Assembly (NCBI GenBank): GCA_019090295.1
Contig: JAHRWG010000291.1
Coordinates: 1-7,050, forward strand
Length of the DNA stretch: 7,050 bases
From: Cycloclasticus sp.
GTDB lineage: Bacteria > Pseudomonadota > Gammaproteobacteria > Methylococcales > Cycloclasticaceae
Direction: 5' to 3'
Part shown: positions 5,408 through 7,050 of the stretch, piece after piece
Layout of the letters: the number at the start of each line of letters is the position of its first letter
How positions within the stretch are numbered: position 1 is the stretch's first letter
Translations under genes and position numbers: made by a program
The notes under the pieces: model-generated
What the model was told of the DNA's origin: nothing
What the model saw: only the letters and a program-made list of their open reading frames with translations
Databases searched by the model: none

Positions 5408-6067
5408 ATGAGACAACGCATGACAAGCAGACACTGGGATGCTATTTTTTCTGAACAAGGTGACTCTGAACTTGGATGGTATGAAAGTGACCTATCGCAG
5501 ACATTTACGTTCATTGACCTCATCCCCTCAACTGAATCAACCACTACATTTTTAGCGGGGGCAGGCACCTCGCAACTTGTTGATGCATTATTAGCAAAAC
5601 AACATCAACTCATCATAAATGATATTAGCACTAAGGCGCTAAAGACATTACAACGGCGCTTGGGGAAGACTGAGGCACCAAGTTGGCTGCAACATGATCT
5701 GTCTAAGCCATTGCCAGTTCAAATGCCTCAAGTTGATCTATGGGTGGATCGTGCCGTTCTTCATTTTCTGCTTAGCGAGACTGATATTCAAACCTACTTC
5801 CGTAATGTCACTGCAACGGTCCGCGCCAATGGCTATGTGCTATTGGCTGAATTTTCCAAGGTTGGTGCCCCTAAGTGCGCCGGATTAGAGGTACACCGCT
5901 ATTCCATTGAAGAGATGACCCAGCGATTGGGTAAAGAGTTTAAGCTGATCCACCATGAGGATTATGTGTTTATTACCCCCTTTGGTGAACCCCGTCCATA
6001 CGTGTATGCGCTGTATCAACGGGTGGCTCAAGAAAACAGTTCATCGGTTATCAGCAAGCGCCAGTAA
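5408..6067 (+). CDS. Class I SAM-dependent methyltransferase, substrate unknown
   Basis: This is a 219-residue cytoplasmic methyltransferase. The N-terminal HWDAIFSEQ...LGWYES pattern (residues 9-27) is typical of a widespread bacterial group of small class I methyltransferases. The SAM-binding motif I is FLAGAGTS (48-55), the acidic residue after strand 2 is Asp72 (INDIS), and motif IV is VDLWVDRAVLHFL (109-121). Motif post-VI with NGYVLLAEF (141-149) follows. The ATG at 5408 was chosen because AGAGAAAG precedes it; a TTG at 5360 would add 16 unlikely residues, and an ATG at 5420 would leave the protein just before HWD. It stands alone on the plus strand, divergent from msrB and convergent with the hydrolase gene. 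Relatives include protein-lysine and small-molecule methyltransferases, so no substrate is assigned. Confidence 0.88.
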   Translation: MRQRMTSRHWDAIFSEQGDSELGWYESDLSQTFTFIDLIPSTESTTTFLAGAGTSQLVDALLAKQHQLIINDISTKALKTLQRRLGKTEAPSWLQHDLSKPLPVQMPQVDLWVDRAVLHFLLSETDIQTYFRNVTATVRANGYVLLAEFSKVGAPKCAGLEVHRYSIEEMTQRLGKEFKLIHHEDYVFITPFGEPRPYVYALYQRVAQENSSSVISKRQ

Positions 6068-6085
6068 GCCACCTGCCGATAACCG
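6045..6085. terminator. Hairpin across the methyltransferase stop, possible bidirectional terminator
   Basis: CGGTTATC at 6045-6052 pairs exactly with GATAACCG at 6078-6085. After one position (a G-T wobble on the minus strand, a mismatch on the plus) GCA pairs with TGC, giving about 12 bp around a 17-base loop. Reading plus, a run of six T at 6102-6107 follows about 16 bases later. Reading minus, a TTTT run comes about 8 bases after the stem. Both distances are longer than in classic terminators. The stop codon at 6065-6067 lies in the loop. Confidence 0.4.
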
Positions 6086-6098
6086 CAGATGTCCCGAA

Positions 6099-7001
6099 CT
6101 ATTTTTTGATACTGTTAAAAATCAGTTTTATCCAGTTGCCTTCATTAATAAAACCCGCACCCAAGGGTGTATATTTATCCGCCAAACCCATCGTTTGAAT
6201 ATCTTCCAATGATTTGCCTTGTTCCGCTAGCGCTTTAACAAACTCCGTCGTTTCAACCAACATTTGATGGTACGCTTTTAACCCATCAAGGTCTGACATA
6301 GGGCCATGTCCCGGAATAATCAGCACATCATCCGGCAGTGTCTCAATGATCTTTGCTACGTTACTCGTTAACGTAAAGACATTGCCACCCGTGTCTAAAT
6401 CTACAAATGGGAACACCCCGTTAAAGAAGTGATCCCCTAAGTGAGCCACATGGCTTTGCGAGAAGTAAACAATACCGTCGCCATCCGTGTGCCCATTTGC
6501 ATAATGGATAAACTTAATGTCTTCATTATTAAAATGAATATTTAAAGATTGGTCAAAAGTGATAATAGGCCAAGCTTTTTTTACTTGAGCGGGCGAGCGT
6601 CCAAAAAAGTTTTGCTGCTCAGCCATTAAACGTTTGCGCGCATTATGGTGAGAAATAATGGTTCCTTGATCAGCAAAATTCGCATTATTGCCAGTATGAT
6701 CACCATGCCAATGGGTGTTTAGAATAAAGGCTGGCTTTTCCTTACTAAGGGCTGCCAACGCCGCTTTTATTTTATCGTTCATTGGGGTCAATTGGTCATC
6801 AACAATTAAGACTCCATCCTCACCCACTGAAACGCCAATATTACCGCCTGCAAAGCCACCCACGCCTTCTAACATATAAATGTTATTACGCAGCTCTGTC
6901 GTTTTTAGTGATATGCCTGAAAAGTCTTGTTCTGCAGCCACCAACACCGGTGCCATCAACAGACTACAAGATACCGCCAACCCTCTAATTATTTGCTTCA
7001 T
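6099..7001 (-). CDS. Secreted metallo-beta-lactamase-fold hydrolase
   Basis: This is a 300-residue protein with an N-terminal signal peptide: a charged MKQIIR start, a hydrophobic core, and a VAA cleavage site after residue 23, so the mature enzyme is probably periplasmic. The dimetal site is complete: His97, His99, Asp101 and His102 (THWHGDH), His171 (NGHTDGD), Asp190 (LGDHFF) and His232 (PGHGP). The layout resembles the broad group of exported MBL-fold hydrolases that includes subclass B-like lactamases, cyclase-like and quinoprotein-relay-associated proteins. No residue pattern here proves beta-lactamase activity. The ATG is preceded by a purine-rich GGGGAAGGTGA. The gene is convergent with the methyltransferase, and the two stops are 31 bases apart. 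Its promoter lies at the right edge of the window. Confidence 0.9.
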   Translation of the reverse strand: MKQIIRGLAVSCSLLMAPVLVAAEQDFSGISLKTTELRNNIYMLEGVGGFAGGNIGVSVGEDGVLIVDDQLTPMNDKIKAALAALSKEKPAFILNTHWHGDHTGNNANFADQGTIISHHNARKRLMAEQQNFFGRSPAQVKKAWPIITFDQSLNIHFNNEDIKFIHYANGHTDGDGIVYFSQSHVAHLGDHFFNGVFPFVDLDTGGNVFTLTSNVAKIIETLPDDVLIIPGHGPMSDLDGLKAYHQMLVETTEFVKALAEQGKSLEDIQTMGLADKYTPLGAGFINEGNWIKLIFNSIKK

Positions 7002-7024
7002 TCACCTTCCCCTTTTTATTTAAA

Positions 7025-7032
7025 ATAATATA
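7025..7032 (-). promoter_or_regulatory. Possible -10 region of the MBL-fold hydrolase gene
   Basis: On the minus strand TATATTAT reads from 7032 to 7025, about 24 bases before the ATG, and matches a -10 box at four or more positions depending on register. The matching -35 would lie at or beyond the window edge, so it cannot be judged. Confidence 0.3.
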
Positions 7033-7050
7033 CCGTTTAGCTTAACCCTA

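Noticed and set aside
6099..7001. Annotating the MBL-fold protein as a resistance beta-lactamase
   Set aside because: The metal motif is shared by the whole superfamily and nothing in the sequence or context shows beta-lactam specificity.
1..7050. Defence system, mobile element, prophage or CRISPR array
   Set aside because: No transposase, integrase, nuclease, toxin-antitoxin pair or regularly spaced repeat; all clear genes are metabolic, redox or peptidase functions.

Overview
The window looks like a chromosomal stretch of a gram-negative bacterium, most likely a gammaproteobacterium of moderate to low GC content. The evidence is the gene content: a CybB-type cytochrome b561, an ApeB-type M18 aminopeptidase, an MsrB and a YgiD/DODA-type dioxygenase. 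Two products carry export or membrane-anchor signals. I do not claim a genus. I see no phage, transposon, tRNA, rRNA or CRISPR. The genes look intact, apart from the one cut by the left edge.

Layout. (1) Positions 1-1821, minus strand: a likely operon running DODA-type extradiol dioxygenase, then a short-chain dehydrogenase/reductase (SDR), then an unrecognised gene cut by the window edge. (2) Positions 1822-1936: an AT-rich divergent control region with an 8-bp inverted repeat whose arms lie 22 bp apart. (3) Positions 1937-2497, plus strand: a four-helix cytochrome b561 with all four heme histidines. (4) Positions 2498-2676: a gene-free stretch between convergent genes. It holds a near-perfect 32-nt palindrome, a C-rich and G-poor tract that could serve Rho, and a second hairpin facing the minus-strand operon. 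(5) Positions 2677-5227, minus strand: a tight operon running msrB, then an M18 aminopeptidase, then a membrane-anchored or exported homologue of 2-keto-4-pentenoate hydratase. (6) Positions 5228-5407: a divergent control region with a good TATAAT -10 box for msrB and five copies of the hexamer AACGAT/ATCGTT. (7) Positions 5408-6067, plus strand: a class I SAM-dependent methyltransferase of unknown substrate. (8) Positions 6099-7001, minus strand: a secreted metallo-beta-lactamase-fold hydrolase, convergent with the methyltransferase. A hairpin spans the methyltransferase stop codon in the junction.

How the genes fit together. MsrB (repair of oxidised methionine) and cytochrome b561 (membrane electron transfer, superoxide oxidation in E. 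coli CybB) share an oxidative-stress or redox theme. The dioxygenase and SDR could act on a catechol-type compound and its product, but no substrate can be read from the sequence. The exported hydratase homologue co-transcribed with a peptidase and a repair enzyme is the most puzzling protein. I found no convincing new multi-gene system. The most interesting signals are regulatory: the AACGAT cluster, the 22-bp-spaced inverted repeat and the 32-nt palindrome.
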